This document shows positions 7,248 to 14,917 of a stretch of DNA of 14,966 bases, one piece after another. The stretch's first letter is position 1; every line of letters begins with the position of its first letter. The DNA is from CAIOTO01 sp040389165 (GTDB lineage: Bacteria; Pseudomonadota; Alphaproteobacteria; Paracaedibacterales; CAIOTO01). The notes under the pieces were generated by a model. That model ran no database searches and was not told the origin of the DNA. It worked only from the letters and a program-made list of their open reading frames with translations. The stretch is from positions 1 to 14,966 of the forward strand of contig JAZKAK010000018.1 in assembly GCA_040389165.1 (NCBI GenBank), given 5' to 3'. A program made the translations under genes and the position numbers.

Positions 7248-8495
7248 TCATTTTTTTGAAATAGTTAGAAAAGGCAGTAAAAGAAGCCATGTAGCCCACC
7301 ACCAAGACTGCCAGAACCCAATGCTGACAAGCATAATCATCATATTTGAAGAAAAGAAAGCAAATGTGATTTTGCGCGATAATGTCGGCAATACGCTTAT
7401 TTTCTCAACAAGAAAGACAAGTAGGGCTGCCCACCAAAGTGCACCTATAGCGCCACCTTCAAGCCACCACTGTAAAATAGCATTATGTGGATGGGTTGGA
7501 ATTTGTTTGCTGTGAACCGGGTGTGAGTTGACGCCTTCTCCGTTTTTGAATTCCCAATAAAAGGGTTTCGTTATAATCTTTCCACCAACTGCTTCTTGCG
7601 TGCCAGCATCAATACCAAAGCCAATTAAAGGGCGTTCCATAATTTTTTGACTGACATACTGCCAAATATAAAGCCTGTGAATAGAGCTGTAACTAGGTAG
7701 GATTTTATTTATTTCGTGTATGTTTTTGTCTGTAAGGAATGTATTGAGTAAAAAGGGAAGAGTTAAACATAAAATAACAATTTTTACTTGAACTATTCGC
7801 CAGAATAACTTTGCTTCAATTGATGCAATGCCGTAAGCACACAAACCTACTATTAGGCTTGCTGAAGCCGCATCGCAGTCTAGGATAGGCATAATAAAGG
7901 CTATTAGTAGTGCACACAAAACACCTGTTTTCCAAAAAGCTTGATTCCAAACAACTGGCCACACAGCAAGAGAGAGAGTCATTGCAACATTAGAAAAAAT
8001 AAGCGCACGACCTTTTCCCATTTTTTCCGCCGAAGTGACCAATAAGCTTCCGAGAGCATGATCGATTAAGATGAAAAGACAGCACGTGATAATTCCATAT
8101 AATATTGGTTTTATATATGTTGACGGTGTATTTAAATTCTGGCGAATTGCATGCCACCATAAAAATCCAGCTGTTAGTAACGCGATTATCTGAATGTCAA
8201 CCCGGTAGCTCTCATATGGTCTGAAAAAATCAAAAAGAGTTACAAAAAGCAACCCATAATTAAGATAACGTTCGATTGAGCATGTAGGCGAAATTTGACG
8301 CCGTAGCATGTTCTCTACATCAGCGCGTGTCCATGTATTCTTAATATAAAACAGTGAATAAATTGTCGCTAACACAAGAACAACCACTGAATACCTATGA
8401 AGAAAGAGAATGAGAGGGCACAGCATGAATATTAGGAATGAAGGAATATAACGCTCAATAGGCATATTCTTAAATGGTTGGCACGAAAGTTGCAT
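7248..8495 (-). CDS. O-antigen ligase / Wzy-like polysaccharide polymerase family membrane protein
   Basis: The 415-residue protein is polytopic, with about ten hydrophobic segments spread from residue 15 to the C-terminus. A large polar loop before residue 335 contains GFGIDAGTQEAVGG and ends in HPHNAILQWWLEGGAIGALW (335-354). That histidine-containing loop followed by a helix is typical of the O-antigen ligase (WaaL) / Wzy_C superfamily, which joins or polymerises undecaprenyl-linked glycans on the periplasmic side of the inner membrane. Ligase and polymerase cannot be told apart from sequence alone. It stands alone, with no glycosyltransferase genes beside it. The start is uncertain: the ATG at 8493-8495 overlaps the sigma-54 promoter of flgF and has only a weak GAG upstream, whereas the ATG at 8463-8465 (MPIERYIPSF) would leave that promoter intergenic. 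The stop is TGA at 7248-7250. Confidence 0.8.
   Translation of the reverse strand: MQLSCQPFKNMPIERYIPSFLIFMLCPLILFLHRYSVVVLVLATIYSLFYIKNTWTRADVENMLRRQISPTCSIERYLNYGLLFVTLFDFFRPYESYRVDIQIIALLTAGFLWWHAIRQNLNTPSTYIKPILYGIITCCLFILIDHALGSLLVTSAEKMGKGRALIFSNVAMTLSLAVWPVVWNQAFWKTGVLCALLIAFIMPILDCDAASASLIVGLCAYGIASIEAKLFWRIVQVKIVILCLTLPFLLNTFLTDKNIHEINKILPSYSSIHRLYIWQYVSQKIMERPLIGFGIDAGTQEAVGGKIITKPFYWEFKNGEGVNSHPVHSKQIPTHPHNAILQWWLEGGAIGALWWAALLVFLVEKISVLPTLSRKITFAFFSSNMMIMLVSIGFWQSWWWATWLLLLPFLTISKK
8478..8494 (+). promoter_or_regulatory. Sigma-54 (-24/-12) promoter for flgF-flgG-flgA-flgH
   Basis: TTGGCACGAAAGTTGCA matches the RpoN consensus TGGCACG-N4-TTGC at every conserved position, with the invariant GG (8480-8481) and GC (8492-8493) exactly 10 nt apart. 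The expected start of transcription is near 8505, 28 nt before the flgF ATG. Flagellar rod and ring operons in Caulobacter are controlled by sigma-54 with the activator FlbD, so the location makes biological sense. I could not see an activator-binding site. Confidence 0.85.
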
Positions 8496-8532
8496 ATAAG
8501 CTCGGTAGACATTCTATCGATATGATTTTGAC

Positions 8533-9306
8533 ATGCCAGATCTTTTAAGTAAACCAAAAGTTATTATGCCTCAACCAAAAGTTGCTGTTCAGAAACCTAA
8601 CGTTATTTTATTGTCTTTGCAAAAAGTGCAAGAAGAACAGTTGAGTGTCTCGTCGCAGAATATGGCAAATGCAATGCATGCAGGATTTAAAGGATTTATT
8701 TTATCCTCAGAAGAATGTGTTTACAAAACACATGATAAGAAAAAAATATCTTATGTAAAATCAGCGGGCATGACACGTGACTTATCAGACGGAGCGCTGA
8801 ACATGACACGAAATCCTCTTGATTTTGGTTTATCTGGGGCAGGATATTTTATGGTGCAAACTGAAAATGGAAAACGTTATACCAGAAACGGTCGATTTAC
8901 GTTGGATAAAGAGGGACGCTTGATTACTTCCTCTGGGAATCCTGTTTTAAATCAAACTGGCAGTGAAATAATGATTCCTAAAGATATTCGCTATTTCACT
9001 GTTTCGCGTGATGGGACAATGTTTATAAATGGCTCTAACGCAGGAAATTTAGGTGTTGTTGAATTCAATGATCAGCAGGCAATGCGTCTAGAGGGATCAA
9101 GTCTTCTTTCTTCTAAAGAAGATGGTACACCAGCTACAAAAGCAATTATTACGCAAGGGGCTTTTGAAGAGTCGAATGTATCTGTGATGGATATCAGTAT
9201 GAAGCTGATCAATATAATGCATCGATTTGAGGAAGCTCAGTTGCTCATAAAACAATATGAGGAACTTCAAAAACAAACAATGAATGCGTCATCAAAAAAT
9301 GTATAA
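8533..9306 (+). CDS. flgF: Flagellar proximal rod protein FlgF
   Basis: FlgF forms part of the proximal rod that carries torque through the periplasm. The 257-residue product has a rod-type N-terminal helix with SVSSQNMANAMHAGFKG, a degenerate form of the usual ANxxTxGFK motif. The conserved hook/basal-body core is next (about residues 97-150: LDFGLSGAGYFMVQT, RYTRNGRFTLDKEGRLIT, GNPVLN). The C-terminal helix SVMDISMKLINIMHRFEEAQLLIKQYEEL resembles the VDMMVNMISTxRxFE region of rod proteins. About 22 residues precede the first helix and contain two PKV repeats (from a duplicated CCAAAAGTT). No start has a clear Shine-Dalgarno site, and the internal ATG at 8566 is possible. It is the first gene of the operon behind the sigma-54 promoter. 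No signal peptide is expected, since export is through the flagellar type III apparatus. Confidence 0.9.
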   Translation: MPDLLSKPKVIMPQPKVAVQKPNVILLSLQKVQEEQLSVSSQNMANAMHAGFKGFILSSEECVYKTHDKKKISYVKSAGMTRDLSDGALNMTRNPLDFGLSGAGYFMVQTENGKRYTRNGRFTLDKEGRLITSSGNPVLNQTGSEIMIPKDIRYFTVSRDGTMFINGSNAGNLGVVEFNDQQAMRLEGSSLLSSKEDGTPATKAIITQGAFEESNVSVMDISMKLINIMHRFEEAQLLIKQYEELQKQTMNASSKNV

Positions 9307-9337
9307 ACAATAGAAAAATTTAATAAGGAATTTATAT

Positions 9338-10141
9338 ATGGGTGGTATTGATAATGCGTTTCATGTTGCGCGTACGGGTCTGCAGATGGCGGAAAAGACT
9401 CTTGGTGTGAAAGCTATGAACATTGCAGGGCAAAATGCTGATGCATATAAGAAGCAGTATATGATTACGCTTGATTTACCTTACCTTGATCAAGGGGGAG
9501 TGGGAACAAGTACCTCTAATAACAATACGATTGCCCCAACCGGCACGCAAATAGGTTTGGGTGTGCAATCAGGAGGCATATATCGTGACTTTTCTCAAGG
9601 TGAAGGTATTCAAACAAATAATTATTTAGATCTAATGATTGATGGAGAAGGCTTCTTTGAAGTAACCATGCCAGATGGAACTACGTCATATACCCGTGTC
9701 GGTGCGCTGCAATTAAGCCCAAACAATGAAATTGTAATGCCTAAAACTGGGTATGTTGTTGCGCCGGGGATTATTTTGCCAACAGGAACAACTGATGTTT
9801 CAATAAATACGCAAGGGCAAGTATACGCGATGGCTTCAGGTTCACAGACACAAGTTTTAGTTGGTCAATTTGAATTATCAACATTCTTCAATCCATCAGG
9901 TTTGAAAGCGATAGGTGATTCCATGTTTCAAGAAACGTCGGCATCAGGAACACCTGACAAAGGCGCACCAGGTACGATTAAGCGTGGCAATATTAAGCAA
10001 GGTTGGCGGGAAGGGGCGAATGTGAATGCTGTCGAAGAAATGACAGATTTGATTCGTATTGAAAAAATATATGACATGTTAACAAAAATTCTAAAAACAG
10101 GTGATGCAATGATGTCGTCAGCTACGAGCGTTGGGCGTTAA
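9338..10141 (+). CDS. flgG: Flagellar distal rod protein FlgG
   Basis: FlgG builds the distal rod that passes through the P and L rings. The 267-residue protein is near the usual length. It has the N-terminal rod helix (residues 5-40), the core NYLDLMIDGEGFFEV (95-109) with TSYTRVGALQLSPNNEIVMPKTGYVV, the late motif TIKRGNIKQGWREGANVNAVEEMTDLI (split: KRGNIKQGWREG, then ANVNAVEEMTDLI), and a C-terminal helix ending DAMMSSATSVGR. The helix-1 motif normally reading LANVNTTGYKR is replaced by IAGQNADAYKK, so this is a divergent member. AAGGA stands upstream of the ATG. It follows flgF by 31 nt and precedes flgA by 31 nt, with nothing in the gaps that looks like a promoter. Confidence 0.92.
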   Translation: MGGIDNAFHVARTGLQMAEKTLGVKAMNIAGQNADAYKKQYMITLDLPYLDQGGVGTSTSNNNTIAPTGTQIGLGVQSGGIYRDFSQGEGIQTNNYLDLMIDGEGFFEVTMPDGTTSYTRVGALQLSPNNEIVMPKTGYVVAPGIILPTGTTDVSINTQGQVYAMASGSQTQVLVGQFELSTFFNPSGLKAIGDSMFQETSASGTPDKGAPGTIKRGNIKQGWREGANVNAVEEMTDLIRIEKIYDMLTKILKTGDAMMSSATSVGR

Positions 10142-10172
10142 TTATAACACATAGAAGTTAGGGTATAAATTC

Positions 10173-10880
10173 ATGCTAAAAATATTTCGTTATATATTTT
10201 TCATATTTTCGTTTTTTGTTGAAATCAATGTTGAAGCTGAGCCTTTCACAAAGGTATCAGTAGAAAAATCACTCGTTGCTGAGGTTTTGCAAAAAGTATC
10301 ATTCACGGATTTTGAGGCTATCGTTGAAACATGGCAAGAAAATTGGGCAAATGCAAATGGAGATAAACCCATGAATATCATTGAGCTTAATGTGACACCA
10401 GATCAAAAAAGGTTTAATGCTGTCGTTTCGTGGGGTGATGCCGCAGAGGGGGGGGTGAACAAGAGAGTTTCTGGTAAAATTCAAAAATTTATTATGATTC
10501 CAGTGCTCGCTACGCCGATTTCACAACAAGCACCAATTAATGAAGAAAATTTATCGTATGTGCGTTTTTCAGAGGATCAGGTGAACCAGGGGACTGCACT
10601 AAGAAAAGAAGACATAATTGGTAAGACGTTAAGGGCAGGGCGTTCGCTTCAACTTAATAAGCCATTGCAGTTCTCGGATTTAGAAGTGCCAATTATTATT
10701 CGCAAAGGCGAAGAAGTTCGTTTACGTTATGTTGATCCTTATTTTGAAGTTTCCATTCTGGCAATAGCAAAAAGCAATGGGGGTGTTGGTCAAAAGATTT
10801 CTTTTGAAGTTGGTGCTGAAAAAAAGAAAACGATTCAAGCGACAGTGCTTAATTCTGGGCAGGCTGAGATTAGGGTGTAA
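10173..10880 (+). CDS. flgA: Flagellar P-ring assembly chaperone FlgA
   Basis: FlgA is a periplasmic chaperone for FlgI in building the P ring in the peptidoglycan layer. The 235-residue product starts with MLKIFRYIFFIFSFF, a basic then hydrophobic segment followed by VEAEPF, consistent with a Sec signal peptide cleaved around residue 21-23. The C-terminal half has the FlgA/SAF-domain pattern: the VRFSEDQV and GTALRKEDIIGKTLRAGRSLQL segment with ALRKEDIIGKTLRAG (146-160 region), then VPIIIRKGEEVRLRY, and finally ISFEVGAEKKKTIQATVLNSGQAEIRV (ending in the usual G-x-A-x-V strand). AGGG lies about 10 nt before the ATG. flgH follows after only 3 nt. Its client FlgI is not encoded beside it in this window. 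Confidence 0.88.
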   Translation: MLKIFRYIFFIFSFFVEINVEAEPFTKVSVEKSLVAEVLQKVSFTDFEAIVETWQENWANANGDKPMNIIELNVTPDQKRFNAVVSWGDAAEGGVNKRVSGKIQKFIMIPVLATPISQQAPINEENLSYVRFSEDQVNQGTALRKEDIIGKTLRAGRSLQLNKPLQFSDLEVPIIIRKGEEVRLRYVDPYFEVSILAIAKSNGGVGQKISFEVGAEKKKTIQATVLNSGQAEIRV

Positions 10881-10883
10881 TGC

Positions 10884-11651
10884 ATGAAAAAGATCTATAC
10901 CTTTATGATGTTATTAAGTCTTACAGGATGCAATCTTGCCGAGAAGCTATCAACCGTTGGCGAGACGCCCGAGCTTAGTCAAATTCAAGATCCAACACGT
11001 GTGAAGGGATATCAACCGATAAGTATGCCTATGCCAACAGCAAGCACGCAGCAGATTGAGCATAGTCCATCGCTTTGGCAAACTGGTTCACGTGCATTCT
11101 TCAAAGATCAACGAGCAGGTAAAATTGGTGATGTGATAACAGTGATAATCGCGATAGATCAGTCTGAATCAATTGAAATGACGCCGAGTATCGAGCGCAA
11201 AAATTCAGGCACTTCAACTGTTACAAACGCTTTGGGATTAGAAAGAAAGGCAGAGAAGTTCTTCCCAGCAAAGCAGCGACCACAAAGTTCTATCTTAGCA
11301 GATATAGCTAACCCAAGCTGGCTTAATGTCGGATCAGATCCGACCCTGTCAGGATCAGCAAAATACAATGTGAATGATAAGATTAAGTTTAAAATAGCAG
11401 CAACTGTTTTGCAAATTTTACCAAATGGCAATATGGTTATTTTGGGACGACAAGAAATTCGTTTGGTTAACGAGATTCGTGAAATTCAAGTAAAAGGTAT
11501 TATCCGACGCGAGGATATTTCTTCATCAAATATGATTCACGGAGAGAAGATATCAGAGTTGCGAATTTCTTATGGTGGCCGCGGTGAATTAAGCGATATG
11601 CAAGCATTCCCTTGGGGGCAGCAAGTTATGAATAAAATATTACCATTCTAA
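10884..11651 (+). CDS. flgH: Flagellar L-ring lipoprotein FlgH
   Basis: FlgH makes the L ring, the outer-membrane bushing around the rod. The 255-residue product has a short lipoprotein signal: MKKIYTFMMLLSLTGC, with the lipobox LTGC at 13-16 and C16 as the lipidated residue. The conserved body includes SLWQTGSRAFFKDQRAGKIGDVITVII (shown as SLWQTGSRAFF and KIGDVITVII), INPS-like strands around NVNDKIKFKIAATVLQILPNGNMVILGRQEIRL (NDKIKFKIAATVLQ, then ILPNGNMVILGRQEI) and the C-terminal IIRREDISSSNMIHGEKISE plus YGGRGELSDMQAFPWGQQ. It is complete and in the family size range. The 3-nt gap after flgA suggests coupled translation. flgI, which follows flgH in many alphaproteobacteria, is absent here; the next gene is rpsL. 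Confidence 0.93.
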   Translation: MKKIYTFMMLLSLTGCNLAEKLSTVGETPELSQIQDPTRVKGYQPISMPMPTASTQQIEHSPSLWQTGSRAFFKDQRAGKIGDVITVIIAIDQSESIEMTPSIERKNSGTSTVTNALGLERKAEKFFPAKQRPQSSILADIANPSWLNVGSDPTLSGSAKYNVNDKIKFKIAATVLQILPNGNMVILGRQEIRLVNEIREIQVKGIIRREDISSSNMIHGEKISELRISYGGRGELSDMQAFPWGQQVMNKILPF

Positions 11652-11745
11652 GTATTTCCTTGTAAATAATTTTGTTGTTTTGCTGTATTTATACTTGAAA
11701 AGAAAATTAAACACCCTATATATAATATTAGTGGTAAATGGATAT

Positions 11746-11774
11746 TTGTATTCTCTTTTTTGTTTTGCTACTAT
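11746..11774 (+). promoter_or_regulatory. Possible upstream str-operon promoter
   Basis: TTGTAT (11746-11751) and TACTAT (11769-11774) are spaced by 17 bp, upstream of the stronger promoter at 11821. In such AT-rich DNA weak matches arise by chance, so this is tentative. Confidence 0.3.
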
Positions 11775-11820
11775 GCTCATTAAGTGCCTCTTATCTACTA
11801 AAAAAGGAGTGAGTAAGCGC

Positions 11821-11849
11821 TTGACTTTCGTCAGTAAGTCCCTTATTAT
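11821..11849 (+). promoter_or_regulatory. Strong sigma-70-type promoter for rpsL-rpsG-fusA-tuf
   Basis: TTGACT (11821-11826) and TATTAT (11844-11849) are separated by the optimal 17 bp. Transcription would begin near 11856, giving a leader of about 48 nt that includes the TGTCT/AGACA hairpin. It is the best -35/-10 pair in the intergenic region and fits the high expression expected for the str operon. Confidence 0.75.
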
Positions 11850-11903
11850 CCATATAAATGTTTAAAGCTATGTCTTGATTGAGACAAGAAACCAGAGATC
11901 GTA

Positions 11904-12275
11904 ATGCCAACAATTAATCAGTTAATACGTAAACCACGTACACCGAAGATTGTACGAAACAAGGTTCCTGCGTTGGAAGCTTGCCCACAACGTCGTGGAG
12001 TTTGTACACGTGTGTTTACAACAACGCCAAAGAAGCCAAACTCGGCTTTGCGTAAAGTAGCTCGTATTCGTTTGACGAATGGGTTTGAAGTAACAGGGTA
12101 TATCCCAGGTGAAGGCCATAACTTGCAGGAGCACTCGGTCGTAATGATTCGCGGTGGTCGAGTAAAGGATTTACCAGGTGTCCGTTATCACATTATTCGT
12201 GGTGCGTTGGATACCCAGGGTGTTAAAAATCGTAAGCAGTCACGCTCCAAGTATGGTGCGAAAAAACCTAAGTAA
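11904..12275 (+). CDS. rpsL: 30S ribosomal protein S12
   Basis: S12 lies at the decoding centre and affects accuracy and streptomycin response. The 123-residue protein is colinear with the bacterial family from MPTINQLIRKPR to SKYGAKKPK. The decoding loops TTTPKKPNSALRKVA (K43, K44) and GGRVKDLPGVRYH (K88, D89) carry the residues found in streptomycin-sensitive strains, so no resistance substitution is seen at 43 or 88. D89 is the site methylthiolated by RimO in some bacteria. The start follows a weak AGAG. It opens the str operon, 52 nt before rpsG. Confidence 0.98.
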   Translation: MPTINQLIRKPRTPKIVRNKVPALEACPQRRGVCTRVFTTTPKKPNSALRKVARIRLTNGFEVTGYIPGEGHNLQEHSVVMIRGGRVKDLPGVRYHIIRGALDTQGVKNRKQSRSKYGAKKPK

Positions 12276-12327
12276 GATAATTTTGTTTAAAGTGATCTTT
12301 TAAAAGTTAAAGTAAAGGAAATAGTGC

Positions 12328-12798
12328 ATGTCACGTCGTAGAGCCGCCGTAAAACGCGAATGCTTGCCGGATGCTAAATTTGGCGACACAATTTTGGCAA
12401 AGTTTATGAATTGCCTTATGTATCAAGGAAAAAAATCAGTCGCGGAAGCTATTGTTTATGGTGCCCTTGATCGTATTCAGATTAAAGTTGGAAAAAGCCC
12501 TGTAGAGCTATTTCATGAAGCCATGAATAATGTGAGGCCTGCTCTCGAGGTTCGTTCACGCCGTGTTGGTGGTGCTACGTATCAAGTGCCAACAGAAGTT
12601 AGGCATGATAGATCTCAAGCTCTCGCTATTCGTTGGTTGATTATTGCTGCACGTAAGCGTTCAGAAAAAACAATGGAAGAGCGTTTGTCTGCTGAGTTTT
12701 TAGATGCATCAAACAATCGTGGTGCAGCTGTTAAAAAGCGTGAAGACACACATAAGATGGCTGAAGCAAACCGTGCTTTCGCTCATTACCGCTGGTAA
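12328..12798 (+). CDS. rpsG: 30S ribosomal protein S7
   Basis: S7 is a primary 16S rRNA-binding protein that nucleates assembly of the 30S head and touches the E site. The 156-residue length is standard. The N-terminal MSRRRAAVKRECLPDAKFGD (20 residues), LAKFMNCLMYQGKKSVAEAIVY (as LAKFMNCLMYQ and GKKSVAEAIVY), the beta-hairpin RVGGATYQVPTEVR and the C-terminal REDTHKMAEANRAFAHYRW are all conserved. AAAGGA lies upstream of the ATG. In E. coli S7 represses its own operon by binding the rpsL-rpsG gap. The 52-nt gap here is short and AT-rich, and I could not recognise the equivalent site. Confidence 0.98.
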   Translation: MSRRRAAVKRECLPDAKFGDTILAKFMNCLMYQGKKSVAEAIVYGALDRIQIKVGKSPVELFHEAMNNVRPALEVRSRRVGGATYQVPTEVRHDRSQALAIRWLIIAARKRSEKTMEERLSAEFLDASNNRGAAVKKREDTHKMAEANRAFAHYRW

Positions 12799-12814
12799 AT
12801 AGGGAATAGCCATC

Positions 12815-14896
12815 ATGTCAGACTCAAAAAAAAATCCGTTAAGCATGTACCGAAATATCGGTATTATGGCGCATATCGATGCGGGTAAAACGACAACAAC
12901 TGAGCGCGTCCTTTACTATACTGGAAAATCCTATAAAATTGGTGAAGTTCATGAAGGCACAGCCGTCATGGATTGGATGGAACAAGAGCAAGAGCGTGGT
13001 ATTACAATTACTTCGGCTGCAACAACTTGTTTCTGGAATGATCACCGTATTAACATTATCGATACGCCTGGCCACGTTGACTTCACAATTGAAGTTGAAC
13101 GTAGCCTTCGCGTTCTTGATGGTGCAGTAGCTGTATTTGACGGCGTTGCTGGTGTTGAGCCGCAATCTGAAACTGTATGGCGTCAGGCTGATAAATATAA
13201 TGTTCCACGTATTTGTTTTGTGAATAAACTCGATCGTATCGGCGCCGATTTCTTTCGTTGCGTAGACATGATTGAAGATCGTCTTGGTGCTCGTCCACTC
13301 GTTTTGCAATTGCCAATTGGTACAGAAGCAGACTTCATTGGACTTATTGATCTAGTCGAGATGAATGCTATTATTTGGCGTGATGAAAGTCTTGGCGCAA
13401 AGTTCGATATCACAGAAATTCCTGCTGATTTACAAGAAAAAGCTCAAGATTATCGTAAGCGCTTGGTCGAGATGGCTGTTGAGTCGGATGACGTTGTTTT
13501 GGAGGCCTATCTTGAAGGTACTGAGCCAACGGCAAATCAACTGCGTGAATGCATTCGTAAAGGCACTTTAAAAGGTCTTTATGTTCCGGTTGTAACTGGA
13601 AGTGCGTTTAAGAATAAGGGTGTTCAGCCTCTACTTGATGCTGTTGTTTCTTACTTACCATCGCCACTTGATATTGGTGACATTGTTGGTACAGAAGTTG
13701 ATTCTGATGTCGAAATTATTCGTAAGCCAGATGAAAATGAACCGCTTTCAGCGCTTGCTTTTAAGATTATGACTGACCCGTTTGTTGGATCAATTACATT
13801 TGTTCGTATTTATGCTGGTAAGCTTGAATCAGGTACGATGATTTTGAACTCAACTAAAGATAAAAAAGAACGTATTGGTCGCATCTTATTGATGCATTCA
13901 AACAATCGTGAAGATATCAAAGAAGCGGTTGCCGGTGACATTGTTGCCCTTTGCGGTTTGAAGTTGACAACAACAGGTGATACTTTGTGTGATTCAAACA
14001 AGCCAATCGTGCTTGAAAAAATGGAATTCCCAGAGCCCGTTATTGAAATTGCAATCGAGCCAAAAACAAAAGCCGACCAAGAAAAAATGGGTCTTGCTTT
14101 AAATCGTTTGGTGTCTGAAGATCCTTCTTTCCGCGTAACTACCGATCAAGAAACAGGTCAAACTGTTATGAAGGGTATGGGCGAACTGCATTTGGAAATT
14201 AAAGTCGATATCTTGCGTCGTGAATATAAAGTCGAAGCAAATATTGGTGCACCTCAAGTTGCTTATCGTGAAACAATTACAAAACCTGCTGATATTGATT
14301 ATACACATAAAAAGCAATCAGGTGGTTCTGGTCAATTTGCACGTGTCAAACTTACGTTTGAGCCGCTTGAAGCTGGTTCAGGGTTTGTTTTTGAAAACAA
14401 AGTTGTTGGCGGTGCTGTTCCACGTGAATATATACCAGGTGTTGAAAAAGGTTTAAAATCTGCTCTTAGTACTGGCGTTGTTGCTGGTTATCCTATGATC
14501 GATTTTAAAGCGACATTGACAGATGGCGCGTATCACGATGTTGACTCGAGTACGCTTGCCTTTGAAATAGCTGCACGTGCTGCTTTCCGTGAAGGAATTA
14601 CAAAATGTGGGCCTAAAATTCTTGAACCAATTATGAAGGTTGAAGTTGTCACACCAGAAGAATATATGGGTGACGTTATTGGAGACTTGAACAGTCGTCG
14701 TGGGCAAGTGACGGGTATGGATCAACGTGGTAATGCACGTGTGGTTAATGCCATGGTGCCTTTGGCAAATATGTTTGGTTACGTAAGTACATTGCGTTCC
14801 ATGAGCCAAGGTCGCGCACAGAATTCGATGTCGTTCGATCATTATGAGCAAGTTCCACAGAACGTTGCTGAAGAAATAAAAGCAAAAGTAGCTTAA
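12815..14896 (+). CDS. fusA: Elongation factor G
   Basis: EF-G is the GTPase that drives translocation and, with RRF, ribosome recycling. The 693-residue product is full length. The G domain has AHIDAGKT (19-26), the switch-I RGITITSAAT (61-70), DTPGH (83-87) and NKLD (137-140). Domains II-V follow, including SEDPSFRVTTDQETGQTVMKGMGELHLEI (SEDPSFRVTTDQ, then GMGELHLEI), the domain IV loop with YRETITKPA and GGSGQFARVKLTFEP, and the C-terminal RGQVTGMDQRGNARVVNAMVP (as GQVTGMDQRGNARVV). The ATG is 16 nt after the rpsG stop, with AGGGA upstream. A single fusA copy in the str operon is the standard arrangement. I saw no frame disruption. Confidence 0.98.
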   Translation: MSDSKKNPLSMYRNIGIMAHIDAGKTTTTERVLYYTGKSYKIGEVHEGTAVMDWMEQEQERGITITSAATTCFWNDHRINIIDTPGHVDFTIEVERSLRVLDGAVAVFDGVAGVEPQSETVWRQADKYNVPRICFVNKLDRIGADFFRCVDMIEDRLGARPLVLQLPIGTEADFIGLIDLVEMNAIIWRDESLGAKFDITEIPADLQEKAQDYRKRLVEMAVESDDVVLEAYLEGTEPTANQLRECIRKGTLKGLYVPVVTGSAFKNKGVQPLLDAVVSYLPSPLDIGDIVGTEVDSDVEIIRKPDENEPLSALAFKIMTDPFVGSITFVRIYAGKLESGTMILNSTKDKKERIGRILLMHSNNREDIKEAVAGDIVALCGLKLTTTGDTLCDSNKPIVLEKMEFPEPVIEIAIEPKTKADQEKMGLALNRLVSEDPSFRVTTDQETGQTVMKGMGELHLEIKVDILRREYKVEANIGAPQVAYRETITKPADIDYTHKKQSGGSGQFARVKLTFEPLEAGSGFVFENKVVGGAVPREYIPGVEKGLKSALSTGVVAGYPMIDFKATLTDGAYHDVDSSTLAFEIAARAAFREGITKCGPKILEPIMKVEVVTPEEYMGDVIGDLNSRRGQVTGMDQRGNARVVNAMVPLANMFGYVSTLRSMSQGRAQNSMSFDHYEQVPQNVAEEIKAKVA

Positions 14897-14917
14897 GTTT
14901 AATTTAGGGGATACACA

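Larger units (their letters stand above)
11652..11903 (+). other. Intergenic region between flgH and rpsL
   Basis: This 252-bp stretch is very AT-rich and holds the str-operon promoter region. I see no strong rho-independent terminator for flgH. A 61-codon open frame (11680-11865) runs through the promoters, has no good ribosome-binding site and resembles nothing I recognise, so I treat it as non-coding. The leader contains a small hairpin TGTCT-TGATTG-AGACA (11871-11886) shortly before the rpsL start. Confidence 0.7.

Noticed and set aside
8496..8570. Sigma-70 promoter for the ligase-like gene on the minus strand
   Set aside because: Only poor hexamer pairs were seen (for example TTTACT with CAAAAT), no better than background in AT-rich DNA.
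11680..11865. 61-codon open frame in the flgH-rpsL gap
   Set aside because: It overlaps the promoter elements, has no good ribosome-binding site and a composition expected from AT-rich non-coding DNA.
12839..13309. 156-codon antisense open frame under fusA
   Set aside because: EF-G is unambiguous on the other strand. The antisense frame has no recognisable domain or start signal.
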